A stretch of 15,744 nt of DNA. Origin: Candidatus Zophobacter franzmannii. GTDB taxonomy: Bacteria; Cloacimonadota; Cloacimonadia; Cloacimonadales; JAFGVF01. Position 1 is the first letter of the stretch. Every line of letters begins with the position of its first letter. The position numbers and the translations under genes were made by a program. The notes beneath the pieces are model-generated. The model saw only the letters and a list, made by a program, of their open reading frames with translations. It ran no database searches and was not told the origin of the DNA. Positions 1 to 7,405 of this stretch are shown piece by piece. Location of the stretch: contig JAVCCX010000344.1 in assembly GCA_030765245.1 (NCBI GenBank), positions 1 to 15,744 on the forward strand. The letters run 5' to 3'.

Positions 1-515
1 ACAGTCACAGCTCTCTTTTTCTTTTCTTTAATAAGATATTCTCCGACCTCAGGTAACAACTTCTCTTTTGTGCTTCTATCAATCACGATGTACCCATTCT
101 CATTTATTAACTGTCTCTCTAAAATCATAGAGAGGGTGCTATTAACAAGGTCTTTGCTATACGGTGGGTCAAGGATGATTAAATCATACTTCTTTTCGCA
201 GGTCTTTAAATATCTGTGTACCATCTTCCGATAAATATGGCTTTGTTCTTTAAACTTTGTCCATTCAATGTTTTTCAGCATTGCAGAGATTGCATTTGAG
301 GAGAAATCAACGAAGTCTACAAACTTCGCTCCTCTGCTTAAGGCTTCAAGCCCGACTGAGCCTGTTCCTGCAAAAAGGTCAAGCACCATAAAACCTTCTA
401 CATCGTGAAGTACAGAGTAGATATACTCTCGCATGAAGTCAGTAGTTGGTCTTGCAGTGTTGCCATCCACAGATACTAAATGGAATCCCTTTCTATCGCC
501 TGATATGATTCTCAT
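1..515 (-). CDS. rsmD: 16S rRNA (guanine(966)-N2)-methyltransferase RsmD, 3' end outside window
   Basis: Transfers a methyl group from S-adenosylmethionine to N2 of G966 in 16S rRNA during 30S assembly (family knowledge). My translation of the minus strand begins MRIISGDRKG, the standard RsmD start. It carries the SAM-binding motif LDLFAGTGSVGLEALSRGA (about residues 44-62) and the catalytic motif DPPY (about residue 117). The frame stays open to base 1, so about 171 residues are present and only a short C-terminal tail (usual length about 180-200) is missing. The ATG lies 2 bases after the stop of the upstream small Cys-rich gene, and no strong ribosome site is separable from that gene's end, so translation is probably coupled. 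It is the last visible gene of the operon starting near 2359. Confidence 0.93.
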   Translation of the reverse strand, partial: MRIISGDRKGFHLVSVDGNTARPTTDFMREYIYSVLHDVEGFMVLDLFAGTGSVGLEALSRGAKFVDFVDFSSNAISAMLKNIEWTKFKEQSHIYRKMVHRYLKTCEKKYDLIILDPPYSKDLVNSTLSMILERQLINENGYIVIDRSTKEKLLPEVGEYLIKEKKKRAVT

Positions 516-517
516 AA

Positions 518-682
518 TTATACTTTCTTTACTTTATCTTTCTTTGAAATAACATCAAAGATTGTCATTTGAGTCGGTTTCTCGACATAGTTTGGACATG
601 ATAAAAGGTGCACATTATCTGCTTGTTTGCAGGTGCATTCGCATTTTTTACATAATTTATTTACGTTCTTTGCTTCACTCAT
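518..682 (-). CDS. Small cysteine-rich protein (54 aa), possible zinc-binding, unknown function
   Basis: Found by reading the gap between two operon genes on the minus strand. It reads MSEAKNVNKL, then CKKCECTC (Cys 11, 14, 16, 18), then His25 and Cys29, then a lysine-rich end, with TAA at 518-520. An AGGA ribosome site lies about 7 bases before the ATG. The stop is 2 bases before rsmD and the start 17 bases after the upstream gene, as expected for a real operon member. Five cysteines and a histidine in the first 29 residues suggest a metal-binding knuckle. Residues 38-42, QMTIF, resemble the QxxLF peptide by which bacterial proteins bind the beta sliding clamp. That resemblance is short and may be chance. 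I do not recognise the family. Confidence 0.72.
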   Translation of the reverse strand: MSEAKNVNKLCKKCECTCKQADNVHLLSCPNYVEKPTQMTIFDVISKKDKVKKV

Positions 683-699
683 CGAATTTCCTATTGCTA

Positions 700-1359
700 T
701 TATTTGAGAAATGTAGTGATACTGTTAAGAAAGGTCTCTTTATCGATATCTTTCAGAAGAGTCGCATCACCATAGTTTGATTGTAAGTATTTTGTAAGAT
801 CTATAACTGTTAGTATCTTTTCTTCATCTACATCTATTGTCGGAGCCATTTCTTGCTCAGGTTCATCAGTTGTAGTATCTATTTCCATCAACTCTTCCTG
901 AGGACCCTTTTCAATATTCTCGAGGACTTCTTGAAAGACTTTATCTTCTGGTTTCGGGATATTTATCTCTTCTCCGGTAACATTCGTATATTCATTCACT
1001 TCAATAACTGTAAGATCTTCTTCCTCTTCATCATCTAATTCTATTTTGATATCTAAATCACTAGTGTCAGGATCATGGGCCTCTACATACTTCAAATACT
1101 TCGAATGGGGAAGTATTCTCAAGTACTCCATTTCATGTTTGGTGAGAAGTATTGATAAAGCACTCGGGTTGCTATCAGTCTTTTGAGAATCTGAGTTTAT
1201 GAAATCATGCCTTAACTCTTGTAGCTTTGAAAAGAGTTCTTGAGTAGGACTTTGCGTATATAGAGCTTCATAGGTTGCAATTGCATCGGCAATCAGACCT
1301 TGATTTTCATATAATTTAGCTAATGTCGCTGTAGCTTTTATCTGTTTGTTTTCCGCCAT
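700..1359 (-). CDS. Acidic TPR-like hypothetical protein
   Basis: A 219-residue soluble protein with no signal peptide. Residues about 8-45 (ATLAKLYENQGLIADAIATY) have the spacing of one to one-and-a-half tetratricopeptide helices, often a protein-protein interaction module. The remainder is low-complexity and strongly acidic, including a run of Asp/Glu around residues 108-115 and another rich in Glu/Asp at 141-180. A short helical-looking C-terminal end follows (DLTKYLQSNYGD...). Its ATG overlaps the stop of the upstream helix-hairpin-helix gene by one base (TAATG), so translation is probably coupled. The acidic C-terminal half could mimic nucleic acid or bind a basic partner, but that is speculation. 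Function is unknown. Confidence 0.85.
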   Translation of the reverse strand: MAENKQIKATATLAKLYENQGLIADAIATYEALYTQSPTQELFSKLQELRHDFINSDSQKTDSNPSALSILLTKHEMEYLRILPHSKYLKYVEAHDPDTSDLDIKIELDDEEEEDLTVIEVNEYTNVTGEEINIPKPEDKVFQEVLENIEKGPQEELMEIDTTTDEPEQEMAPTIDVDEEKILTVIDLTKYLQSNYGDATLLKDIDKETFLNSITTFLK

Positions 1360-1967
1360 TACTCCTGTCCAAGATAGGTACTTGATTCAAGTATCTTCAC
1401 AGTTTTAGGTCCAATTCCATTTATATCGAGTAATTCATCAAAACTCTTGAATCTCTTTACTCGTTCACGCATCTCTATAATACACTGAGCACGGAACTTA
1501 CCAATGCCTTTGATACTAACTAATTGTTCAAAAGACGCTTTGTTCAAGTCGTAAAGATTGTCTGTTGCATCTACTTGTGTATTCGTTGTAACATTATCAT
1601 CATTGTAGCTCATTCCATATCCATAGGCAATGATGTCATTCACAGTATTGATCCCAATTCCTTTAACTTTCATTAAATCATTTACAACACTGAAACCGTA
1701 GAAATCTCTGAACTCAATCAATGCAAGAGCTCTCTTAGTCCCTAAACCGGGAACCATAACCCACTGTTCAAAGGTTGCTTTGTGAATGTCAAGGTTAGGA
1801 AGGTTGGATCGCTGAAGTGCAACTTTTAATGAATCTTCAGGTAAGTCATCATTAACTATTTTATCGGTTTGGCTTGAAAGGATAGTCGCCAAAAGGATCA
1901 GCACTAAGACAAGTATAAATGCTTTTTGTTCACTAACGGTTAAATAGCGTTTTAAGAAACTTCTCAT
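1359..1967 (-). CDS. ComEA-like membrane-anchored helix-hairpin-helix DNA-binding protein
   Basis: A 202-residue protein with one N-terminal membrane segment (about 15-32, KAFILVLVLILLATIL) followed by two ComEA-type domains. Each holds paired helix-hairpin-helix motifs: VPGLGTKRALALIEFRD (72-88) with VKGIGINTVNDIIAY (101-115), and IKGIGKFRAQCIIEMRE (152-168) with INGIGPKTVKILES (182-195). Helix-hairpin-helix motifs bind the DNA backbone without sequence preference. In ComEA they bind incoming DNA outside the inner membrane during transformation. Two tandem domains are more than the single one in classic ComEA, though multi-domain relatives are known. A role in DNA uptake is plausible but no other competence gene is in the window. 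The ATG overlaps the upstream stop as ATGA. Confidence 0.88.
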   Translation of the reverse strand: MRSFLKRYLTVSEQKAFILVLVLILLATILSSQTDKIVNDDLPEDSLKVALQRSNLPNLDIHKATFEQWVMVPGLGTKRALALIEFRDFYGFSVVNDLMKVKGIGINTVNDIIAYGYGMSYNDDNVTTNTQVDATDNLYDLNKASFEQLVSIKGIGKFRAQCIIEMRERVKRFKSFDELLDINGIGPKTVKILESSTYLGQE

Positions 1968-2359
1968 TTTTTACCTACTCTTATATAGATTGCGTTTGCC
2001 TCTGCGATTAAAATATCATCAACTATAATCTGTGCAGAAGTTGTTATTACTCTTCCTTTGTTCTCCAAAATCTTACCGACTATTTTTGCCATTGTCCCAC
2101 TGTTTAAGGGACGCCTAAAAGATACATTCAGCTTGCCAGTCACAGCTGTAATTCCATCAAAATGTAATATTTTTGCCATAGCTTCATCCAACAGAGTTGA
2201 GATGATACCACCATGGATTAAATTAGGATAACCATCAAAAACTTCCAAACAATTCCATTCTGCAACCGCTTCACCATCAATAAATTGGAATTCCAGATGA
2301 AGCCCAATAGGGTTGTCCGCACCGCATGCAAAACAGTTTGAAAATTCTTGTTCACTCAT
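1964..2359 (-). CDS. PaaI-family hotdog-fold thioesterase
   Basis: A 131-residue single hotdog domain, the usual length for PaaI/YbgC-like acyl-CoA thioesterases, cytoplasmic. The active-site signature HGGIISTLLDEAM begins at His49, with Asp58/Glu59 in the position of the family acid. The strand VTGKLNVSFRRPL is typical. An N-terminal CFACGADNPIGL (Cys9, Cys12) motif is common in this subgroup. The substrate cannot be told from sequence. It is the first gene of the leftward operon; the ATG follows an AAGGA ribosome site by about 8 bases and the promoter lies 30-60 bases upstream. The operon partners (ComEA-like, TPR-like, rsmD) give no obvious metabolic context. Confidence 0.9.
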   Translation of the reverse strand: MSEQEFSNCFACGADNPIGLHLEFQFIDGEAVAEWNCLEVFDGYPNLIHGGIISTLLDEAMAKILHFDGITAVTGKLNVSFRRPLNSGTMAKIVGKILENKGRVITTSAQIIVDDILIAEANAIYIRVGKK

Positions 2360-2388
2360 TTATAATATCCTTATATCTACTTTTTGGG

Positions 2389-2417
2389 ATAATAATAGTC
2401 AAGTGTTTATGAGTCAA
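2389..2417 (-). promoter_or_regulatory. Sigma-70-like promoter of the thioesterase-comEA-rsmD operon
   Basis: On the minus strand, TTGACT (2417-2412) is followed after 17 bases by TATTAT (2394-2389), each one substitution from consensus and at the ideal distance. The start codon at 2359 is about 25 bases beyond the expected transcription start. A second TTGACT lies inside the spacer (2402-2397) but has no good -10 partner. Confidence 0.65.
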
Positions 2418-2567
2418 CATATTTGGTAAAGAGATTTAAGTTATCTCTTTTCTGCTCATTATATCCTAATGCTATTATTAAGCTTAAGTTGACTACTTTA
2501 CTATAGATAAATACCAGAATCTAAGGCTAATACCGAAGTACTTTAAATCAAAAGAAATAGAAAAGGT

Positions 2568-2598
2568 TTGACAAGTCATTCCCTTGCTGTCCTAATAG
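2568..2598 (+). promoter_or_regulatory. Candidate promoter of the PP2C phosphatase gene
   Basis: A perfect TTGACA (2568-2573) is followed by TAATAG (2593-2598) at 19 bases, longer than ideal; CCTAAT (2591-2596) at 17 bases is the alternative. An AAAGGA ribosome site (2609-2614) precedes the ATG at 2624. It faces away from the operon promoter at 2389-2417, so the 264-base gap is a divergent control region. Confidence 0.45.
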
Positions 2599-2623
2599 CA
2601 GTAATTGAAAAGGACTAAAAACT

Positions 2624-3340
2624 ATGTATTATTGTGCCAAAAGTACTCATGGACTGAAATCACCTAAGAATGAAGATTACTATTGGGTCGAGAATAAGGC
2701 AGATAAACCGTTGTATCTTCTTTGTGACGGAATGGGTGGGCATCCAGCCGGAGATGTTGCTTCCAAATTGAGTTGTGAGTTATTCTCTAAACACTATTTA
2801 TTCGACCCTAATCAGGCTTTAAAAGAAATTGCTATTAGAGTCAACTCTGAAGTGTTTGAGTATGCCAATACGCATGATGGATGTTTAAGGATGGGTACAA
2901 CACTGCTGGCTGTTTCACTGCATGAAGAGTCTGCAGAAATTGTGAGTGTAGGGGATAGCCGAGTGTATCTTTTCACACCAACTGACTTTGAACAATTAAC
3001 TGAAGACCAATCACCTGTATGGGAACTATTTGCACAGGGTTTGATTGAGAAAGAAGACATACTGACACATCCTAAAAAGAACCTTATCAAGGGAGCTATT
3101 GGGCTTAAACAAGAAGTGAAAGTCAATAGCTATAATTTTAAATATCCTGCAGATGAGTGGATATTCCTTCTATGTTCTGATGGTTTGACAGATGTTACAC
3201 CTGATTCAGAAATACATGAGACCTTGAAAACTATATCAACTTTAAGTGAAGGGGTTTCTAAGCTTACAAGAATTGCTATTCAGAATAAATCAAGAGATGA
3301 TATAACGGTAATTCTTGTTTCAAATTACATTCAAGAATAG
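2624..3340 (+). CDS. PP2C-family serine/threonine protein phosphatase
   Basis: A 238-residue cytoplasmic, metal-dependent phosphatase of the Stp/PrpC type; such enzymes usually oppose Hanks-type (PknB-like) kinases. Motifs in order: KNED (15-18), CDGMGGH (34-40), RMGTTLLAV (89-97), GDSRVY (110-115), LTEDQS (125-130), CSDGLTD (184-190) and SRDDITVILV (223-232). Metal ligands are expected at Asp18, Asp35, Asp186 and Asp225. Two small oddities are seen: the Arg that normally sits four residues before Asn of the NED motif is Lys12, and the usual 'DN' of the last motif is 'DD'. Full length with no extra domain. Monocistronic, divergent from the left operon and convergent with the PASTA-gene operon, whose PASTA protein hints at a matching kinase elsewhere in the genome. 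Confidence 0.93.
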   Translation: MYYCAKSTHGLKSPKNEDYYWVENKADKPLYLLCDGMGGHPAGDVASKLSCELFSKHYLFDPNQALKEIAIRVNSEVFEYANTHDGCLRMGTTLLAVSLHEESAEIVSVGDSRVYLFTPTDFEQLTEDQSPVWELFAQGLIEKEDILTHPKKNLIKGAIGLKQEVKVNSYNFKYPADEWIFLLCSDGLTDVTPDSEIHETLKTISTLSEGVSKLTRIAIQNKSRDDITVILVSNYIQE

Positions 3341-3368
3341 TTAATTACTTAATACTGCATAGAAATAT

Positions 3369-3395
3369 ACAAAAGGGCTGTACCAGCCCTTTTGT
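3369..3395. terminator. Bidirectional intrinsic terminator between convergent genes
   Basis: A 12-base perfect stem (ACAAAAGGGCTG / CAGCCCTTTTGT) with a 3-base loop TAC. The GC-rich core is flanked by A and T runs on both sides, so it can end transcription from both the phosphatase (stop at 3340) and the leftward operon (stop at 3409). Confidence 0.85.
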
Positions 3396-3408
3396 TGATT
3401 AATTAAAA

Positions 3409-4326
3409 TTAGTCTTTTTTACGACTCTTCTCATATTCTTTTTCGCGTTTCTTACGAATCTCCTTCATTTGACGACGATACTTACTTGTCTCTTCGTAGT
3501 CATATCTATGAATCTTCTTTAGCACCGGGATAATTCCGTACTTTGGATTAATCTTAAAGAATCTTTCTTCAACAAGTCTATTCTCAACATCATAGAGATT
3601 CTCATGTAGAGCAGTCATTTTCTCTTGTCCATCAAAAGCAGCAACACGCGATAACTTCCCACGGTTATTATATGAGTATTTAGTTACAGCAACCAAACTA
3701 TCTTTATATGTGAGTTTCTTTTCATTTTCGACCAACCCAAGTTCATTGTAGCTGATTTTATAGTAGAAAACAGGTTCATCACTTTCATTAACTTCAACTT
3801 TTTCTACCTGACGACCGAAATCATTTAAGGTAATACGATTTGAAAAGAGGGCAAAGCCTACTTCATCATAGAAGGTCTCTTTGATGGTCTTTTCCACAGT
3901 GTCTTGAACAGCTACTACTCTTTCTATGATATCGACATATCCACCATACCTTGTGTATGAAGATGTACCATCGCGGTCATTCCAAATCTCCAACTCCCTA
4001 CCTTCAAGGTCATTGAATTTATTATACTTGATCCTCTCAATAGCCTTTGGATCGAATGTGCGTTTGTAAACTGTCTTTGAATCAACAGCTGTATTCCCAA
4101 GGAAGGAGTCGATGTGGTCAATTTCACCTTTGTTGTTAAAATAACAGTAGTCCCTTGTATCAAGGTACTCAGTGTCTTGACCAAAGTCCTGTCTAACCAT
4201 ATAAACTCGTCTAACCAATCGCTTTAAACCAGTATAGTTTAAGCCATTTAAAGATGAGTCAATACGGTTTGCAAACATAGTGATTGTCAATAGGCTGAGA
4301 AGTAAAATTAGAATAAGTTTACGCAT
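3409..4326 (-). CDS. Secreted protein with YD/RHS-like repeats, unknown function
   Basis: A 305-residue protein with a clear signal peptide (MRKLILILLLSLLTITMFA, cleavage likely after FA at about 19); no lipobox cysteine, so periplasmic or exported. The mature part has repeated short beta-hairpin units with a Tyr...Asn/Asp...Gly pattern, for example YNELGLVENEKK, YSYNNRGKLSRVAAFDG and LYDVENRLVEERFF (about 192-260), resembling YD/RHS-type repeats. The last 25 residues are very basic (KEIRKKREKEYEKSRKKD). It starts 11 bases after the PASTA gene and is the last gene of its operon before the terminator. The repeats do not form a recognisable RHS toxin core. Function unknown. Confidence 0.82.
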   Translation of the reverse strand: MRKLILILLLSLLTITMFANRIDSSLNGLNYTGLKRLVRRVYMVRQDFGQDTEYLDTRDYCYFNNKGEIDHIDSFLGNTAVDSKTVYKRTFDPKAIERIKYNKFNDLEGRELEIWNDRDGTSSYTRYGGYVDIIERVVAVQDTVEKTIKETFYDEVGFALFSNRITLNDFGRQVEKVEVNESDEPVFYYKISYNELGLVENEKKLTYKDSLVAVTKYSYNNRGKLSRVAAFDGQEKMTALHENLYDVENRLVEERFFKINPKYGIIPVLKKIHRYDYEETSKYRRQMKEIRKKREKEYEKSRKKD

Positions 4327-4337
4327 AGTTATCTGCC

Positions 4338-4982
4338 TTAGTGTCGCTCTTGCTTACCGGTCTTTTGCAAAGAATTAATCAATGAATCCATTTGCTTATT
4401 CTCCGGATACTCGGTTTTATTATCCTTATAAAGAAGTGAATCTATCACAACTTTACGCCCTCGGCTGATAGTCAGTTTTACATTAGATTTAAGCTTAACT
4501 CTATTCCCTGATGGAGGAACAGATGTAATAACATAGTTTTTAGGGATCTGGTCAGAATATGTAGAGTCATTCAACGCATATTGTAAATTCAAGTCTAAAA
4601 GAATATCAATAGCTTCAGGTATCGACTTGTTTGTCAAATATGGTATCTCAATCAATCTTGGACCCTTACTAACAAAAGCTTTTACCGAACCATCTTGCTT
4701 GATTTTATTCTCAGGTCTTGGTCTTTGACGAATAATCTTACCTTTATCAAAATCATTACTATATTCGTACGATGGGACGATATCTAAGTGAATTCTACTC
4801 TTTGTACAAATCTTCTGTGCCTTTTGAACATCATATCCAATCAGTGATGGAACTATAACTTCGCGTCCTCGCCCTACAGCGAGAGGCATTATAATCTTAG
4901 CTACGATGATTGCAGTTATCAATAGAATAGATAACATTAGGGGTGTTGAAAGTAAAAAAGCCTTAACCTTTTTGATGTTCAT
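4338..4982 (-). CDS. Membrane-anchored PASTA-domain protein without kinase domain
   Basis: A 214-residue protein with a short basic N-terminus, one membrane segment (about 9-35) and two PASTA domains outside: about 40-107 (VPSLIGYDVQKAQKIC...VKAFVSKGP) and 108-175 (IPYLTNKSIPEAIDIL...VKLTISRG). PASTA domains bind muropeptides or beta-lactam-like ligands in PknB-type kinases and class A/B penicillin-binding proteins. Here neither a kinase nor a transpeptidase domain is attached, and the C-terminal 40 residues look unstructured. A GGAGAG ribosome site precedes the ATG; it starts 13 bases after rsmB. Stand-alone PASTA proteins next to rsmB are known in other bacteria, where rsmB often lies near pknB/stp genes. 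A role in cell-wall sensing is inferred, not shown. Confidence 0.88.
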   Translation of the reverse strand: MNIKKVKAFLLSTPLMLSILLITAIIVAKIIMPLAVGRGREVIVPSLIGYDVQKAQKICTKSRIHLDIVPSYEYSNDFDKGKIIRQRPRPENKIKQDGSVKAFVSKGPRLIEIPYLTNKSIPEAIDILLDLNLQYALNDSTYSDQIPKNYVITSVPPSGNRVKLKSNVKLTISRGRKVVIDSLLYKDNKTEYPENKQMDSLINSLQKTGKQERH

Positions 4983-4995
4983 TTACTCTCCGTTT

Positions 4996-6315
4996 TTACA
5001 TCTTCTGCATTTTAGCAGCGAATGCACCATCTATATTATGTATATGAGGTTTTGTCAAATAAAACTCTTCAGAAGTGTATTTTTTAGGGACGAAATCAGA
5101 TGCAGGGATAAGCTTAAATTGCTTATGAGATTCTAAAAATCTCTTAATCTGATCCTGATTTTCTCTTGGATTTAGGGTACAAGTTGAATAAACAAGATAT
5201 CCACCTTTCTTTACAAATCCTGAGCAATAATCTAATGCTTTTGCCTGCAGTTTGAGTATCTCATTTAGATTCTGATGTACTTGCCAGCGTAATTCTGCTT
5301 TTCTACCAAATACTCCCCATCCTGAACATGGGACATCTAATAAAACTCTATCATAAGCAGGGGCTTTTGGCCCATATTTAAGAGCATCTGTTACCACAGG
5401 TATTATATTGGATAATTGTAGCCGTTCCGCAGCCTGCTTTATCATCTTAACCTTACTTGGTTTCTTATCAATGGCGATGACTTCACCCGTGTTATTCAGC
5501 TTCTCACATATAAAGGTCGCCTTTCCACCCGGAGCTGCAAACATATCTAAAATGCTTTCTCCTGGTTTTGGGTCTAATAACTCCACAATCCCCGCAGCAG
5601 CTGTGTCCTGAATAGAATAATATCCTTCATCGAAAGTCACATCCTGAATAACGGTAGTAGCAGAATCTGTTACAAGCATCGAGTCAGAAAGGTCACTTGT
5701 CCTGAAATCAAGCTCGTGTTTATTCTTGAAGTAGGCTTGAATTTTAGCTGAAGTAGTTGCTGTTTTGTTTACTCTTAAATGAAGTCTCGGGATATCATTA
5801 AAATGTAGAGCAAGATACTCCGCATCTTCTTCTCCGTATATCTCAATCCATTGCTCAATTATCTCTTTCGGATAGGACTGTTCTGCTGCAATTCTTCCAA
5901 CTGCATCCTCTGGATATTTAATATCCTTGTTTCTTAAATAATTACGCAGAACCGCGTTAATGAAGGCGGCAGTCTTTGGCGAGAGGCTCTTCTTTGCAAG
6001 TTCTACCGTCTCATTTACTGCAGCATACTCAGGTATTGAATCCAAATGGATTATCTGAAATAGTCCTATGTACAACCATACTTTTATCTTTAAGTCAGTT
6101 TGGGCAAATTTGTCACTATCAGTTAGTGTGCTAAGGATATATTCTAAATTCCCCTTCATCTTGATTACACCCTTTACTAAGGTATAAAAGAGGTTAGAAT
6201 CTCCATTTTGCTTTCTGATTTTCTTTACTGAACTGTTAAGTAGATTGTCTGAAAACTCGTTATTTCTAAGAACCTTTTTGATAACCGTGTAAGCTTCAAG
6301 CCGTTCGTTTATCAT
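4996..6315 (-). CDS. rsmB: 16S rRNA (cytosine(967)-C5)-methyltransferase RsmB
   Basis: Methylates C967 of 16S rRNA (m5C) using SAM. At 439 residues it has the full family architecture: a NusB-like RNA-binding domain (about 1-130, including AAVNETVELAKK at 98-109), a linker, and the NSUN-type methyltransferase domain. Motifs: YYSIQD (232-237), SAM site LDMFAAPGGKATF (256-268), acidic AID (281-283), LLDVPCSGWG (325-334, Cys330) and YSTCT with the expected nucleophile Cys379. The ATG overlaps the ruvA stop as ATGA, with AAGGGA as a ribosome site inside ruvA. With rsmD at the left end, two 16S rRNA methyltransferases that modify neighbouring bases (966 and 967) lie within 6 kb in separate operons. 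Confidence 0.96.
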   Translation of the reverse strand: MINERLEAYTVIKKVLRNNEFSDNLLNSSVKKIRKQNGDSNLFYTLVKGVIKMKGNLEYILSTLTDSDKFAQTDLKIKVWLYIGLFQIIHLDSIPEYAAVNETVELAKKSLSPKTAAFINAVLRNYLRNKDIKYPEDAVGRIAAEQSYPKEIIEQWIEIYGEEDAEYLALHFNDIPRLHLRVNKTATTSAKIQAYFKNKHELDFRTSDLSDSMLVTDSATTVIQDVTFDEGYYSIQDTAAAGIVELLDPKPGESILDMFAAPGGKATFICEKLNNTGEVIAIDKKPSKVKMIKQAAERLQLSNIIPVVTDALKYGPKAPAYDRVLLDVPCSGWGVFGRKAELRWQVHQNLNEILKLQAKALDYCSGFVKKGGYLVYSTCTLNPRENQDQIKRFLESHKQFKLIPASDFVPKKYTSEEFYLTKPHIHNIDGAFAAKMQKM

Positions 6316-6917
6316 AACATCCCTTTTTTATATAGTAATTTAATGGAATCTTTTATCAATTTCTGAACATCAGAATACTCTTTCTGCTCAGTCAACTTAT
6401 TCAGAGTTCTTCTCACTTCTATACGACTGTACCCTAGATTAATCAATGCAGTTTCTGCTGAGAGTAATATCTCCGAGTTATGACCAACAAACTGTACATC
6501 TTCACCAGTACCTATTACAGATATCTTATCTTTTAGCTCTATAATAAGCCTTGCAGCAGTCTTCTTGCCTAAACCTGATACAGTTGAAAGTGTCGCATCA
6601 TCACTATTCATAACAGCAGATACAACCCTTTGAACAGGTAGGGAAGAGAGGATTGCAAGGGATAGTTTTGGTCCTACACCCGATATAGTCATTAGCAGTC
6701 TGAAAAGCTGTCTTTCCTGAGGCACCAGGAAGCCAAACAGGCGTTGAGAGTCCTCAGCTTGCAGGTGATGCGTAAAGAGTTTAACAGTCTCATTAATCTG
6801 GGGTAGTTTCTCAAAAGTACTCAATGGAATATGGATGTAATATCCAACTCCATTAGCATCGACGACAGCATAGGTTATCTCTTTTTCGATTAGAACGCCA
6901 TTTATATATTCATACAT
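6312..6917 (-). CDS. ruvA: Holliday junction DNA helicase subunit RuvA
   Basis: Binds the four-way junction as a tetramer and loads the RuvB motor for branch migration. 201 residues, the usual length. Domain I is the OB fold beginning MYEYINGVLIEK; domain II carries two helix-hairpin-helix motifs, ISGVGPKLSLAILS (78-91) and VSGLGKKTAARLIIELK (113-129). A flexible acidic linker and domain III (about 150-201, ALINLGYSRIEVRRTL) follow, which contacts RuvB. It starts 2 bases after ruvC; ruvB is not in the window and must lie elsewhere. Confidence 0.97.
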   Translation of the reverse strand: MYEYINGVLIEKEITYAVVDANGVGYYIHIPLSTFEKLPQINETVKLFTHHLQAEDSQRLFGFLVPQERQLFRLLMTISGVGPKLSLAILSSLPVQRVVSAVMNSDDATLSTVSGLGKKTAARLIIELKDKISVIGTGEDVQFVGHNSEILLSAETALINLGYSRIEVRRTLNKLTEQKEYSDVQKLIKDSIKLLYKKGML

Positions 6918-6919
6918 AG

Positions 6920-7402
6920 TTATTTAACATCAAACTTAATTTTATTGTAGTGACACATTGCAATTGCAAGTCCGTCGATTGCATCTTCAGATTTTGGTAT
7001 CTCTTTTAGTTTTAACATTTGTTCTACCATATATCTTACCTGATGTTTCGCGGAATTACCATTGCCTGTTACAGATTTCTTTATTTCACGAGGAGAGTAC
7101 TCATGGATGGGAATATTGTTTTGAGAAGCAGCCAGAAGTAAAACCCCTCTAGCGTGCGCCAAAGTCAAAGCTGATTGGATATTCTTTCCAAAGAAAATTG
7201 TCTCAATTGCTACATAAGAGGGTTTATACTCTTCAATAACTTTACAAATCTCATTGTATATAATCACAATTCTCTTATGAAGTGGTTCAGACGATTTAGT
7301 TTTAATTGCATCAGCTCCGGCAGCTATTATCTTTCTGCCTTCTATCTCTATTAATCCATATCCGCAATTAATACTCCCTGGGTCTATACCAAGAATAATC
7401 AC
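6920..7402 (-). CDS. ruvC: Holliday junction resolvase RuvC (GTG start)
   Basis: Dimeric endonuclease that cuts Holliday junctions symmetrically within the RuvABC complex. 160 residues, full length. The four catalytic acids fall at Asp7 (GIDPG), Glu67 (AIETIF), Asp140 and Asp143 (SEDAIDGLAIA); FFGKN (70-74) is also typical. The start is GTG at 7402-7400, chosen because MIILGIDPGS is the family N-terminus and nothing upstream fits. The nearest AAGGA is about 17 bases away inside yebC, so initiation is probably coupled to the end of yebC, 3 bases upstream. The yebC-ruvC-ruvA order is found in many bacteria. Confidence 0.97.
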   Translation of the reverse strand: MIILGIDPGSINCGYGLIEIEGRKIIAAGADAIKTKSSEPLHKRIVIIYNEICKVIEEYKPSYVAIETIFFGKNIQSALTLAHARGVLLLAASQNNIPIHEYSPREIKKSVTGNGNSAKHQVRYMVEQMLKLKEIPKSEDAIDGLAIAMCHYNKIKFDVK

Positions 7403-7405
7403 TTG

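Noticed and set aside
562..780. 72-codon plus-strand frame across the Cys-rich gene
   Set aside because: Antisense to two operon genes; the minus-strand small gene has better start, spacing and composition.
2812..3126. 104-codon minus-strand frame inside the phosphatase gene
   Set aside because: Fully antisense to a well-supported PP2C gene, Ser/Cys-rich shadow composition, no ribosome site.
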